A DNA stretch of 32,689 bases from Verrucomicrobiota bacterium (GTDB taxonomy: Bacteria; Verrucomicrobiota; Verrucomicrobiia; Opitutales; Seribacteraceae): the NCBI GenBank assembly GCA_028343845.1, contig JAOLZO010000030.1, forward strand, positions 1-32,689, written 5' to 3'. Below the pieces are notes generated by a model. The model was not told the DNA's origin. It was given only the letters and a program-made list of their open reading frames with translations, and did not search any database. A program made the translations under genes and the position numbers. Below, piece after piece: positions 17,406-26,011 of the stretch. Each line of letters opens with the position of its first letter. The stretch's first letter is position 1.

Positions 17406-18488
17406 ATGAACATGCTTATGAACCGAATTGGAGCCAGCATTTTTGTCTTTGCCATTCTTCTGGCAGGTTGTCGCTCAGGAAAAATCGCGACCATCGATTT
17501 TTCGGACGGCTCGTACCAAGGGGAAATCGACAAAGAGGGCAGAAAGGACGGAAAGGGAACCTACCGGTGGAACGACGGTTCTTCCTATGAAGGAGACTTC
17601 AAGGAGAACGATCGTCACGGCTTGGGAACCTTTCTTTGGAATAACGGGGAAAGCTACAAGGGCGACTACTTCAAGGACGAAAGAACCGGCGAAGGCGCCT
17701 ACAGTTGGCCCGACGGATCCACATACCGGGGCTCCTTTATGAACGGAAAGAGGCATGGGAAAGGAATCTTCGTGAGTCCCGACGGAAGTGTTTACAAGGG
17801 GGACTGGTTCGATGATTTGCAACACGGAGAAGGCATACTCACGCGGGCAAACGGTACAACCGTGCAAGGAGTATGGCGAATGGGGAAACTGGTCACCCCG
17901 CCATCCGATCTTCCCGGCAAGGCGGACAAGCCCAACGTCCGGATGGGATGGAAGGAATCGGCCAGATCCAAGCAAACCACTCCCCCACCCATCGATCCAG
18001 CGCCCCAACCGGTGACTCCTCAGGGAACCGTCAAGATAACCGTTACCCCATCTCCCTCGGTTAACAACCTGGGCAACCAAATGCCAGCCTCAACCGAATC
18101 GAATGGGAAATCCCGGACCTGGTTTCCTCAAGTGCAGGAAGAGAAGACCGTAGAAACACCCCCTGCGGAAAACACGGTTGTACAACCTGCGTCACCCCCT
18201 TCGGCAACCATCAAGGGCTCGGATGATGATTCCATCGATTGGGAAGGAAACCGGATGGAAGCGGAGTTGAAATTCGTGACCTACCTGATCGATGGCATAG
18301 ACACTATTTTTCACAAGCAGAGCAAGGTTCCCTTCACTGGGAAAATGCGGGTTCTCGATCCCAGTGGCCTTGCCATAGGCGAGCTCGAAGTCCTGAACGG
18401 ACGCATGCATGGGGAAGAGGTTTTCTTCGATCCCAACGGTAACGTTTCCGCCACCCAGGTCTGGTTCCAAGGGAAAAGAACGAAGTAA
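17406..18488 (+). CDS. MORN-repeat lipoprotein with C-terminal YwqK-like module
   Basis: I use the ATG at 17406 (360 residues); a TTG six bases earlier is in frame, and ATGs at 17412 and 17418 are also possible. A lipoprotein signal ends at LLAGC (Cys22). About five MORN repeats of roughly 23 residues follow (about 34-150), with units such as YEGDFKENDRHGLGTFLWNNG, YKGDYFKDERTGEGAYSWPDG and YKGDWFDDLQHGEGILTRANG. Residues about 160-275 are a Pro/Thr/Ser-rich linker. The last 75 residues contain VPFTGKMRV and then VLNGRMHGEEVFFDPNG, a YwqK/MORN_2-like module also present in the lipoproteins at both window ends. MORN repeats in eukaryotes often bind membranes or proteins; the bacterial role is unknown. 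The gene stands 102 bases after the DUF1501 gene and converges with the 831-residue gene. Confidence 0.83.
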   Translation: MNMLMNRIGASIFVFAILLAGCRSGKIATIDFSDGSYQGEIDKEGRKDGKGTYRWNDGSSYEGDFKENDRHGLGTFLWNNGESYKGDYFKDERTGEGAYSWPDGSTYRGSFMNGKRHGKGIFVSPDGSVYKGDWFDDLQHGEGILTRANGTTVQGVWRMGKLVTPPSDLPGKADKPNVRMGWKESARSKQTTPPPIDPAPQPVTPQGTVKITVTPSPSVNNLGNQMPASTESNGKSRTWFPQVQEEKTVETPPAENTVVQPASPPSATIKGSDDDSIDWEGNRMEAELKFVTYLIDGIDTIFHKQSKVPFTGKMRVLDPSGLAIGELEVLNGRMHGEEVFFDPNGNVSATQVWFQGKRTK

Positions 18489-18525
18489 ACTTACCGATCT
18501 TTAAATTTACGAGTTAGCCGACAGA

Positions 18526-18560
18526 AGCGGAAGCAATCTAGCCTTTCTAGGCAATCCGCT
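18526..18560. terminator. Hairpin between convergent genes
   Basis: In the 114-base gap between convergent genes, AGCGGA (18526-18531) pairs with TCCGCT (18555-18560). Inside it GCCT (18541-18544) pairs with AGGC (18549-18552) around TTCT, with an unpaired bulge on the left arm. No T run follows on either strand, so a factor-independent terminator is doubtful, but the position suits a shared transcription end. Confidence 0.3.
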
Positions 18561-18602
18561 CAGAGCCGAAGTAGAAGGGGGCGACACTCCGAACGGTAAA
18601 AG

Positions 18603-21098
18603 CTACCTTGAATTTTTCCCACCGTTATTCTTCAAAAATTCGGCAATTTCCTCATGGCCTCTGCTCTCAGCTAGATCCAAGGCTGTTTTACCATCCTTTT
18701 CTCGTCCAATGTTAATGTTGGCACCCTTGCTAATAAGAAACTTTACAGCTTCTAGTTGGCCTCTGGTTGCTGCACGATGAAGAGGTGTTTCACCATCTTC
18801 TCCCATTTGGGAATCGATATCCGCTCCAGCAGAAATCTCACCTGCTATGCCCTCCCAATTCCCGTCTTCGGTTGCATCGGTCCTGCCCGCCCTTTGTATT
18901 GCGGCTGAACTGGGTGGCTCCGTTGAGCCTGCAACAGCACCCAGCATCTGCATAAGCACAGGAGCGGTTTCCATGAGGCTGTTCAAGCTATTGGTTTGCT
19001 TATCGCCAAAGCCAATCCTCAAAGCCCCCGAACTACTCTTTTCATCATATTTGCCAGTAATCGCAAGATAGCTCAATTTCTTAAGGCTAGCCATTACAGG
19101 TTGTGGAAGCGAAAAGTCTTCCTGCTTGGCTGCTTCAGCGATATCGAGCTTAAGAGCGAAATCGTTATCCTTGAACAAACTCTGCTCGGATCCGGAAAGC
19201 TTGTCCTGAACCGAACCCTCCATTGCTTCCGCCATATGTTTTTTGCTCGCCAGAAGAAGGCGCTCGTCTTTGACCGTCACACTGATCCCCTGCAACATCG
19301 CAAGCCCCATTGCCATTTTCAGTGGAGGCGCCTCCATGAGCTTTTCCCACTTCGCCGGGTCGACGGAAAGGGCGGCGATGAATTCAACCGGTAATCCGCC
19401 ACCCATGCCAGGGCCGCCAGCGGGAGGCCCACCCGGGGGTAGCCCGCCACTCGCACCGCCCGGGAATCCCTCATCGGTCACAGGTTCAGGGGCAGGGCTT
19501 CCGCCAAACGGATCGACTTCGACTGCTGGCTGCTCATCTCCGCCCCCTCCAAAGGGATTTTGTTCGGGTTCGCCAGGCAGATCCTCGCCGGGAACAGGTC
19601 CGCCACCACCCATGGAAAATTCAGTAAGCGCCACGGATATCTCACCCGTGAAGGTTTCCAGAACGTCTCTTGGCTTCAGTCCAAGTTCGGGTATCGTTTC
19701 GTCCAGGCTGACGGGATCCCCGGCCGCGGGAAGAGCCACGTTTTCAAAATAATCCACCACCGCCTTCATGTCCAAGGAAAGGGAAAGCGCCGCCAGGGCT
19801 TTGGCCGGGATCAGGTTAAGAGAGCCTTCGGACAAGCCTCCCTTGCCAAAGCGTTCGAAACCTTCGGGCACTTGAAGTTCGCCTGCCAAAACGGCTTCCC
19901 CGTTGTCAAAATCAAGCGTGATCACACCGGATCCGCCTTTGATCAAATCGCTGAATTCTTCGGGTATCTCGTCCGACGCATCTGGCAGCTGAGCCAAAGA
20001 AGCCCCGTTCACCCAAATGGCGGCATCATGGCTCTCCTTTGCGAAGGCTTGAAAGGATTCGTTGGTCTCGACAAGCGATCCCGCTCCGTCGGAGGTCATA
20101 AAACGCTGCAATTCCTCGGTTAGGTATGGGGTGCCCGCCCGGTTATCTTCGTTCAAGATGAAAAACAAAAAGTCGGAAGCAACTGCCAGATGGCATACGT
20201 CTGCATCGATTTTCCAGTGATCGTAACCTTCCTTGGTCTCGGTTTTATCGACGAGGTTTGGTGCGAGGGAACTACGGAGGAAGAACTGCTTCATCTTCGA
20301 GGAATCTTCCAACTTGATCGCTATGCCGATGGTGGGGTCTTCGTCCGCCTTTGTCGGATGTCTCAATAAAAAAATTCTGGCGGGTTTCGACACATCCAAT
20401 CCGATCAAGGACGGATCCATCAAAACATCTCTCGTGTTGGGAGGCCACCCCTTCGACTCCAACTCCGAAGCAAGCAAAGAAACCATTTGGCTATTGCCTT
20501 TTTGAAGGAGCTTACCCAAGTCGAGATTGGCGATGGCGAGGGCATCCGCCGGGATGCGATCCAAAAGCGGAACGTCGGCAAGAGACGTGGCGCTTTCTCC
20601 GGAGGGTTGTTCGGGCTCCTTATCCTTATCGTCCGTTCCCGAACTTCCTCCCTTGACGTCACCGTCATCCTTGTCCTCCTCATCCTCCTGAATAGTTTCC
20701 GAGTCTTTCTCTTCACTGCTCTCCGATGATATCAACTGATTCTCCGATGGGTCGTCGTCTCCACCCAAGAAATAAGTAAGAGTCGCAACCAGGGCGGCTA
20801 CGCAACCGATCCCGAGCAGGATTGAAAGTACGATTACTTTTCCTTTGAAAAATCCGATGCCTCCCCCCACTTGGGCCTGAGGGACTTGTGCTCCGACTTG
20901 GGGAACCTGAGCTTGCTGGGGTTGTCCTGCCTGGGCTTGAGCGGCAAAGCCGGGAATTTGAGCAAGCGGAATCCAGTTCTGACCATCCCCACAGGCATAA
21001 TCCTCAAGGGTAAAATGTCCCTGCTGAACGTATTCGCGAAGTTGCTCAACCGAGTAGGGACCAAACTGTTGCTCGTTTTTGAAAATATAGATATTCAT
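18603..21098 (-). CDS. GYF_2-TM-DUF4836-like-ankyrin membrane protein
   Basis: This is an 831-residue multidomain protein. Residues 1-52 match the bacterial GYF_2 pattern (FGPYSVEQLREYVQQG, then GQNWIPL), a small peptide-binding fold. A Gln/Pro/Val linker follows, then one transmembrane helix at about 88-112, then a very acidic Asp/Glu/Ser linker (113-170). With GYF inside, the large part lies outside the cytoplasm. From about 178 (IPADALAIANLDLGKLLQKG) to about 700 it resembles DUF4836, a Bacteroidetes-associated domain of unknown function. This part is interrupted near 505-575 by a Gly/Pro-rich stretch with NPFGG and DPFGG. The last 70 residues hold about two ankyrin repeats (GETPLHRAATRGQLEAVKFLISKGANI and DGKTALDLAESRGHEEIAEFLKNNG). 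The ATG at 21098 is the only sensible start. The function is unknown, and this domain combination is not one I recognise as standard. Confidence 0.82.
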   Translation of the reverse strand: MNIYIFKNEQQFGPYSVEQLREYVQQGHFTLEDYACGDGQNWIPLAQIPGFAAQAQAGQPQQAQVPQVGAQVPQAQVGGGIGFFKGKVIVLSILLGIGCVAALVATLTYFLGGDDDPSENQLISSESSEEKDSETIQEDEEDKDDGDVKGGSSGTDDKDKEPEQPSGESATSLADVPLLDRIPADALAIANLDLGKLLQKGNSQMVSLLASELESKGWPPNTRDVLMDPSLIGLDVSKPARIFLLRHPTKADEDPTIGIAIKLEDSSKMKQFFLRSSLAPNLVDKTETKEGYDHWKIDADVCHLAVASDFLFFILNEDNRAGTPYLTEELQRFMTSDGAGSLVETNESFQAFAKESHDAAIWVNGASLAQLPDASDEIPEEFSDLIKGGSGVITLDFDNGEAVLAGELQVPEGFERFGKGGLSEGSLNLIPAKALAALSLSLDMKAVVDYFENVALPAAGDPVSLDETIPELGLKPRDVLETFTGEISVALTEFSMGGGGPVPGEDLPGEPEQNPFGGGGDEQPAVEVDPFGGSPAPEPVTDEGFPGGASGGLPPGGPPAGGPGMGGGLPVEFIAALSVDPAKWEKLMEAPPLKMAMGLAMLQGISVTVKDERLLLASKKHMAEAMEGSVQDKLSGSEQSLFKDNDFALKLDIAEAAKQEDFSLPQPVMASLKKLSYLAITGKYDEKSSSGALRIGFGDKQTNSLNSLMETAPVLMQMLGAVAGSTEPPSSAAIQRAGRTDATEDGNWEGIAGEISAGADIDSQMGEDGETPLHRAATRGQLEAVKFLISKGANINIGREKDGKTALDLAESRGHEEIAEFLKNNGGKNSR

Positions 21099-21230
21099 GG
21101 CAATGAGGGGTTCGATTCTTCAGCCATTACGCTAGGCTGGGTTACATTTCTAGCAACCGTTCTGCTTCAGGACGAGAAAGAAAAAGGAAAATCCGCATGG
21201 CCCGGTTTGCCTAAAATATCGAAGCCTGAT

Positions 21231-21272
21231 AAGGAGGGAGTTGTGAACGTGAATTATTCTTCGTTCATTTAA
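21231..21272 (+). other. Strong ribosome site with 9-codon leader ORF upstream of gcvP
   Basis: AAGGAGGG at 21231-21238 is an almost perfect Shine-Dalgarno sequence, unlike the weak sites elsewhere in the window. Four bases later GTG at 21243 opens a 9-codon frame (MNVNYSSFI) ending TAA at 21270-21272, 27 bases before the gcvP ATG. It could be a leader peptide affecting gcvP translation. It has no glycine codons, so a simple glycine attenuator is unlikely. I cannot show that it is translated. Confidence 0.3.
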
Positions 21273-21299
21273 GTCCTTCGGCATACTATTTTAACTTGC

Positions 21300-24200
21300 A
21301 TGGCGGTATCAAATCTCAAGAAAGACGTTTCTTCTCCAAGCTTGCCCTACGACCCGGCTGAATTCCCCAGGGAATTGCAAAGGCACTACATCTCGGCGGG
21401 GGAGGAAGAAATTCGCGAAATGCTTGACTCAATCGGTCTGTCCGATGCGCAGGATCTGTTCTCCCACATTCCCGGGCAACTCTTGTTCCCGGATGGGATC
21501 GATCTCCCCGATGAACTGGAGTACAATGAAACGGCAAAGACGCTTCAGGCCCTCTCCGAGAGAACAAACCTGAAGAATTCCTTCATTGGTGACATGCTCC
21601 CCTGTTGGGGAACGCACCCCATCGTTGACTTTGTCTCTAGATTAAGGCCCTTGACCACTTCCTACACGCCCTACCAACCGGAAAGAAGCCAAGGCACTCT
21701 CGTTACCCATTGGATCTACCAATGCGCCCTTTCGGCTCTGACCGGATTCGAAGCCATCAACACTTCTCTTTACGATCGATCCGCCGCCCTCTTCGAGGCA
21801 ATCGCATGCGCCATAAGGACAAGCAGGCGCGGAAGCAAGATTCTCCTTGCCGAAAGCCTCTTTGACGAAGATTTGGAAGTTTTGGAGACTTTGACGAAGG
21901 AGACCAAGATTCAGTTTTCATTTGCCAAAATCTGTCCGGAGAGCGGAGTTTTGGATTATTCCGAGCTCCAAAGCCTAACAGAGGAAGACACCAACGAATT
22001 CGCCGCCTTCGTCTTTCCCCAAGTCAATAAATTCGGACTCTTGGAAAACGTCGATACTCTTGCCGACTTTGCCAAGGAGCGGGGAATGCGATCCATCGCA
22101 TCGATAGACCCCATGCTTTTGGCCACCGGAGGATTGAAACCCCCGACGGATTTCGGAAGCGAGGGCGTCGACTTCATTGCCGGGGAAGCCCAGCACTTGG
22201 CCATACCCCCGTCTTTCGGAGGACCCGGCCTGGGCTTGTTCGGATGCCGGTTCAACGAGGAACGCAAAAAAGATCTCCGTTCCACCCCCGGGCGGTATAT
22301 TGGAAAAGCAATGGACGTCAATGGGCGAGACTGCTTCGTCATGGTTCTATCCACCCGGGAGCAACACATCAGAAAGGAAAAGGCGACCTCGAACATATGC
22401 TCGAACCAAGCCTTTCTCGCTACCTTGGCAGGGGCAAGCCTACTCGCAAAAGGTGAGCACGGGCTACAGGAATCCCTTCAAAGCGCCTTGGATTCCAAAA
22501 ACAAGGTACTTGCCGAGATTTTGACCTGCGAGGGTGTGATGAGCGCCTTCGCGCAAACCCCCTCCTTTAACGAGATAACCCTGGAATTGGACTGCCCGGT
22601 CGATTCGCTCATCGAAAAAGGCCGGGATGCGGACCTGCACGTCGGAGTGGACGTATCGCAAAGATCTTGTGGCGGGGAAAAGCGCAATCTCCTGAAACTC
22701 ACCTTTTCCGACCTCCAGGACGATGAAGCCATCGATTCTCTCATCCGCTTCTTCCATATGGAATTTCCACGGCTGAAGGACTCCGGCGGGGCAAGTGCGC
22801 CACGCGATTCAAACCCTGCATTTTACAGACAGGAACCGGCAAACCTTCCGAGCTTCTCTTATGACGAGCTTACCCACTACTATGAAAAGTTGGCCGACCT
22901 GAACGTCAGTCCGGACGACGGGTGCTACCCATTGGGCTCGTGCACCATGAAATACAACCCCATGCTCAATGACTGGGCGGCCGGGCTTCCGGGTTTCTCC
23001 CAAGTTCATCCACAAGCCCCCGAGGAGGACGCCCAAGGCCCCTTGTCGGTCTTGTACGAAACGCAGGAATGGTTCGCCAAAATCACCGGACTTGCCGCGG
23101 TCACGACCCAACCGGTTGCCGGGGCCCAAGGTGAACTGGTCGGGCTCAAGCTCTTCCAAGCCTATCACCGTAAACGGGGGGAAGAGCAAAGAAACGTCGT
23201 CTTCATACCCAAATCGGCTCATGGCACCAATTTCGCAACAGCCGCCATGGCGGGATACCCGGATGGAATCGTCTACCTACGGGCCAACGAGCAAGGCACC
23301 ATCGACATGGAAGACTTTGCCGAGAAGGTCAATTCCTACGGGGACAGGCTGTGCGGTGTCATGATCACCAACCCCAACACCTCGGGAATTTTTGAAAACC
23401 GTTTTCATGAGATTGCCGAGGCGGTTCATGAAGCCGGCGGTTTGGTCTACATGGACGGAGCCAACATGAACGCAATCGCGGGAATCGTTGACCTCGCAGC
23501 CTTGGGAGTGGATGCCGTACACAACAACCTTCACAAGACCTGGACCATCCCCCATGGCGGAGGCGGGCCCGGCGATGCGATCGTAGCGGTTTCGGAAAAA
23601 CTGACGGACTTTCTGCCAGGAAAACAAATCTACAAAGACGGGGAGGGCATATTCCGCTCGAGAAGACCAAAGTTCAGCATAGGTTCATTCCACAGACACT
23701 GGGGTAATTTCGGTCATAAGGTACGGGCTTATTCTTACCTGTTGAGGCTGGGAAAGGAAGGCGTTCCCAGGATGTCCTCCACCGCCGTTTTGTCTTCGCG
23801 CTACCTCCTTTCAAAACTTGAAGGCCATTACCCTGCCCTCCCTGCCTGCGGAGGAAAATCCCCGAGGATGCACGAGTTCATCCTTACCCTTTCAGAGGAA
23901 GATTTCGACCGGTTGGAAAAGGCCGGAATTCCGAAAAGCCAGGCAATCCCTCAAGTAGGCAAGCTGTTCCTGGACTTCGGTTTTCATGCTCCCACCGTTG
24001 CGTTTCCTGAGGTTTTCGGCCTCATGATCGAGCCGACCGAAAGCTATGGGATCTCCGAACTGGACCGGTTTGCCGATGCGGTTCTCGCGATTAAGGAAAT
24101 TATCGAGGAACACCCCGAGGTACTTGCTTCCGCTCCTCACTTCACGCCCATTGACCGGGTGGACGAAGTGGGAGCGAACCGGAACCTCTGCCTAAGGGAA

Positions 24201-24317
24201 AAGCTTGAGCACTTGCCCGCCCTGCCATTCAACCGGGTCAAACCAAGCATCCTTCAAGACCTGAGCCCAGGCGAGATCAAGGAGCGGATTTTGGACGCCG
24301 TTCGGAATACAGGATAA
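21300..24317 (+). CDS. gcvP: Glycine decarboxylase P-protein, single chain
   Basis: This 1005-residue PLP enzyme is the P-protein of the glycine cleavage system. It decarboxylates glycine and passes aminomethyl to lipoyl GcvH. Residues about 1-480 are GcvPA-like: TSYTPYQPERSQGTL, SFGGPGLGLFGCRF, then REQHIRKEKATSNICSNQAFLA. Residues about 495-1005 are GcvPB-like: YPLGSCTMKYNPMLNDW, PGFSQVHPQAPEED, and the PLP-lysine segment NNLHKTWTIPHGGGGPG with Lys746. GSCTMKYNP is characteristic of split-subunit GcvPB rather than of the E. coli/mitochondrial long P-protein (GSCTMKLN), so this looks like a fusion of the two split subunits. gcvT, gcvH and lpd are not in the window. I see no glycine riboswitch in the 201 bases upstream, which are shared with the divergent 831-residue gene. 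Confidence 0.95.
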   Translation: MAVSNLKKDVSSPSLPYDPAEFPRELQRHYISAGEEEIREMLDSIGLSDAQDLFSHIPGQLLFPDGIDLPDELEYNETAKTLQALSERTNLKNSFIGDMLPCWGTHPIVDFVSRLRPLTTSYTPYQPERSQGTLVTHWIYQCALSALTGFEAINTSLYDRSAALFEAIACAIRTSRRGSKILLAESLFDEDLEVLETLTKETKIQFSFAKICPESGVLDYSELQSLTEEDTNEFAAFVFPQVNKFGLLENVDTLADFAKERGMRSIASIDPMLLATGGLKPPTDFGSEGVDFIAGEAQHLAIPPSFGGPGLGLFGCRFNEERKKDLRSTPGRYIGKAMDVNGRDCFVMVLSTREQHIRKEKATSNICSNQAFLATLAGASLLAKGEHGLQESLQSALDSKNKVLAEILTCEGVMSAFAQTPSFNEITLELDCPVDSLIEKGRDADLHVGVDVSQRSCGGEKRNLLKLTFSDLQDDEAIDSLIRFFHMEFPRLKDSGGASAPRDSNPAFYRQEPANLPSFSYDELTHYYEKLADLNVSPDDGCYPLGSCTMKYNPMLNDWAAGLPGFSQVHPQAPEEDAQGPLSVLYETQEWFAKITGLAAVTTQPVAGAQGELVGLKLFQAYHRKRGEEQRNVVFIPKSAHGTNFATAAMAGYPDGIVYLRANEQGTIDMEDFAEKVNSYGDRLCGVMITNPNTSGIFENRFHEIAEAVHEAGGLVYMDGANMNAIAGIVDLAALGVDAVHNNLHKTWTIPHGGGGPGDAIVAVSEKLTDFLPGKQIYKDGEGIFRSRRPKFSIGSFHRHWGNFGHKVRAYSYLLRLGKEGVPRMSSTAVLSSRYLLSKLEGHYPALPACGGKSPRMHEFILTLSEEDFDRLEKAGIPKSQAIPQVGKLFLDFGFHAPTVAFPEVFGLMIEPTESYGISELDRFADAVLAIKEIIEEHPEVLASAPHFTPIDRVDEVGANRNLCLREKLEHLPALPFNRVKPSILQDLSPGEIKERILDAVRNTG

Positions 24318-24355
24318 GTTTGACCCGATCTCAAAAACATTCATCCTGTTACCTT

Positions 24356-24604
24356 ATGCCAGACAAAACAGAAGAACAGCCCCTTGTATCTCTAACAGGC
24401 CTAATTGTAGTAGGTTTGCTTTCAGTGTGTTTTTTCGTGCTCATGTTCTTTGTGTTAAGGCCACACGTTCCCTCATATGACCCGACTGCGGTCAAAATAG
24501 TGGCCGGAATGTCCGCGGCTTGCATGACCGGCGTATTCTGGATCGCATCCAATATGTTCCTCGTGACATTGGTCGATCACCTGAGAAGAAACAAGGGCAA
24601 GTAG
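24356..24604 (+). CDS. Small two-helix membrane protein
   Basis: The ATG at 24356 gives 82 residues; the frame is open back to a TTG at 24322, just after gcvP. After a short charged N terminus there are two hydrophobic helices. The first is at about residues 11-33 (VSLTGLIVVGLLSVCFFVL). The second is at about 47-72 (AGMSAACMTGVFWIASNMFLV). The tail DHLRRNKGK is basic and probably cytoplasmic. I recognise no family. It starts 38 bases after gcvP and ends 10 bases before the convergent hflX end. Codon use looks ordinary, with no ribosome site visible. Its conserved status cannot be judged from one sequence. Confidence 0.6.
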   Translation: MPDKTEEQPLVSLTGLIVVGLLSVCFFVLMFFVLRPHVPSYDPTAVKIVAGMSAACMTGVFWIASNMFLVTLVDHLRRNKGK

Positions 24605-24614
24605 CCCGAAGCTT

Positions 24615-25904
24615 TTACGATCTCGACGAAGGAGTATGAAACTCCTTCATTTGGTGTTTCAATTTTCCTCTCGGAGCCGCCTTGACCTGCACGCCTCCTT
24701 CCACGACTTCCTCGGACAAAAGACAGCCTTGTTCCCGAAGACCAGACACTAACGAATACTGAGCGTGTGGGACAAGGTATTGCAGCGCGTCCTCGCCTTC
24801 ATCCAATTTTTCCTCGATCAAAGCGAGCAGCCCCTCGATTCCCTCTCCTGTTTTCGAGCTTATGAAAACGCATGCGTCCGCTAGGTTTTGGGCCTTTATT
24901 TTCATGACCGCATTGTCGGCCAGGTCTATCTTGTTGTAGACGGTGAGGGTTTCCTTGTCGCCTCCTCCCAATTCCTCCAGAACCTCAACCGTTGTTTCCA
25001 TTTGTTTGTCGAAGTCGGGATTGGACAGGTCGACGATGTGAAGAAGCAAATCAGCCACAAGGGCTTCCTCCAAAGTTGCCTTGAAAGCATCAACCAAGCG
25101 GTGAGGCAACTTTCTGATAAAACCAACTGTGTCCGTCAATACGACCGTACGACCGCTTGGCAACCTTACCTTTCGGCTAGTTGGATCCAAGGTGGCGAAA
25201 AGTTTGTCTTCCGAAAGCACGTCCGACCCGGTCATACAGTTAAGCAAGGTGGATTTACCGGCATTCGTATAGCCCACGATCGCCAAAGTGCGCAGGGGAA
25301 TGCGCTGCCTTTTCTTTCGACTGGTTGAACGCCTCTTGGAAACTTGTGTGATTTCGCGCTTGGTGGATGCAATCTTGTCGCGCAACATCCTCTGATCGAG
25401 TTCGATCTGCGCTTCGCCTTCCCCTCTTTGCGTAACCCCTCCGCCACGTTGCCTTCCCAAGTGGGTCCAAGCCCTCCTGAGCCTTGGAAGGGAATACTCA
25501 AGCCTTGCCAGCCTTACCTGAAGACTCGCCTCCTTGGTCTGAGCCCGTTCGGCAAAAACGTCCAGAATCACTTCATGACGATCGATGACGAGGACCTTGG
25601 CTTCCTCTTCCCAATTGCGTTGTTGCCCTGGAGAGATCTCATTGTCGAAAATGATGACGTCGCAATTCAGTTCCTTCACTTGATTCAAGACCTCTTCCAG
25701 CTTGCCCTTTCCCAGAATATGCCCGGGAAAGGTTTTTCGGGTGCGCACTACGGTTTTCCAGCAAACCTCTATTCCGAGGTTCAGTACCAGTTCGGCCAAT
25801 TCCTCCAAAAGGGATTCGGCTTCTTCCCTTTCGTCCTCACGTCGGATGACCGATAACAGGAAGGCCCGTTCGACTAACCTCGGCTTTTCCTTTACCTCAA
25901 ACAT
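24615..25904 (-). CDS. hflX: Ribosome-associated GTPase HflX
   Basis: This 429-residue cytoplasmic GTPase binds the 50S subunit and splits or rescues stalled ribosomes. The N-terminal HflX domain includes HILGKGKLEEV (62-72), DNEISPGQQRN (87-97) and RLARLEYSLPRLR. A basic helical linker (about 170-203) contains the family motif GGVTQRGEGEAQIELDQR. The G domain begins with P-loop GYTNAGKST (211-219), then switch residues LDPTSR, DTVGF (258-262), NKID (324-327) and SSKTGEG. Length is normal. The ATG at 25904 is 38 bases past the ppdK terminator T run. No promoter is evident in that short gap, so some read-through from ppdK is possible. Confidence 0.96.
   Translation of the reverse strand: MFEVKEKPRLVERAFLLSVIRREDEREEAESLLEELAELVLNLGIEVCWKTVVRTRKTFPGHILGKGKLEEVLNQVKELNCDVIIFDNEISPGQQRNWEEEAKVLVIDRHEVILDVFAERAQTKEASLQVRLARLEYSLPRLRRAWTHLGRQRGGGVTQRGEGEAQIELDQRMLRDKIASTKREITQVSKRRSTSRKKRQRIPLRTLAIVGYTNAGKSTLLNCMTGSDVLSEDKLFATLDPTSRKVRLPSGRTVVLTDTVGFIRKLPHRLVDAFKATLEEALVADLLLHIVDLSNPDFDKQMETTVEVLEELGGGDKETLTVYNKIDLADNAVMKIKAQNLADACVFISSKTGEGIEGLLALIEEKLDEGEDALQYLVPHAQYSLVSGLREQGCLLSEEVVEGGVQVKAAPRGKLKHQMKEFHTPSSRS
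24628..24655 (+). terminator. Hairpin ending the gcvP-side transcript, inside hflX 3' end
   Basis: GAAGGAGT (24628-24635) and ACTCCTTC (24641-24648) form a perfect 8-base-pair stem around ATGAA. On the plus strand the stem is followed by ATTTGGTGTTT, moderately T-rich. It lies just downstream of the 82-residue membrane protein and overlaps the last codons of the convergent hflX gene, a common place for a terminator. Confidence 0.38.
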
Positions 25905-25942
25905 AGCGCTTCAAGGCAAAACGTTCTCCCTGCCCGAACATC

Positions 25943-25980
25943 AAAAAAGAAAAAGGCCCGAACGTATTCCGCTCGAGCCT
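25943..25980 (-). terminator. Rho-independent terminator of ppdK
   Basis: On the minus strand AGGCTCGAGCG (25980-25970) pairs with CGTTCGGGCCT (25964-25954) around loop GAATA. That is eleven pairs including two G-T wobbles. It is followed immediately by TTTTTCTTTTTT (to 25942). It lies 31 bases past the ppdK stop, a textbook factor-independent terminator separating ppdK from hflX. Confidence 0.88.
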
Positions 25981-26011
25981 CTTTCAAGAATTTCTTCAAG
26001 CAGCTTGTATT

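Noticed and set aside
21099-21299. Glycine riboswitch upstream of gcvP
   Set aside because: I looked for the conserved glycine aptamer core and found nothing resembling it in this gap.
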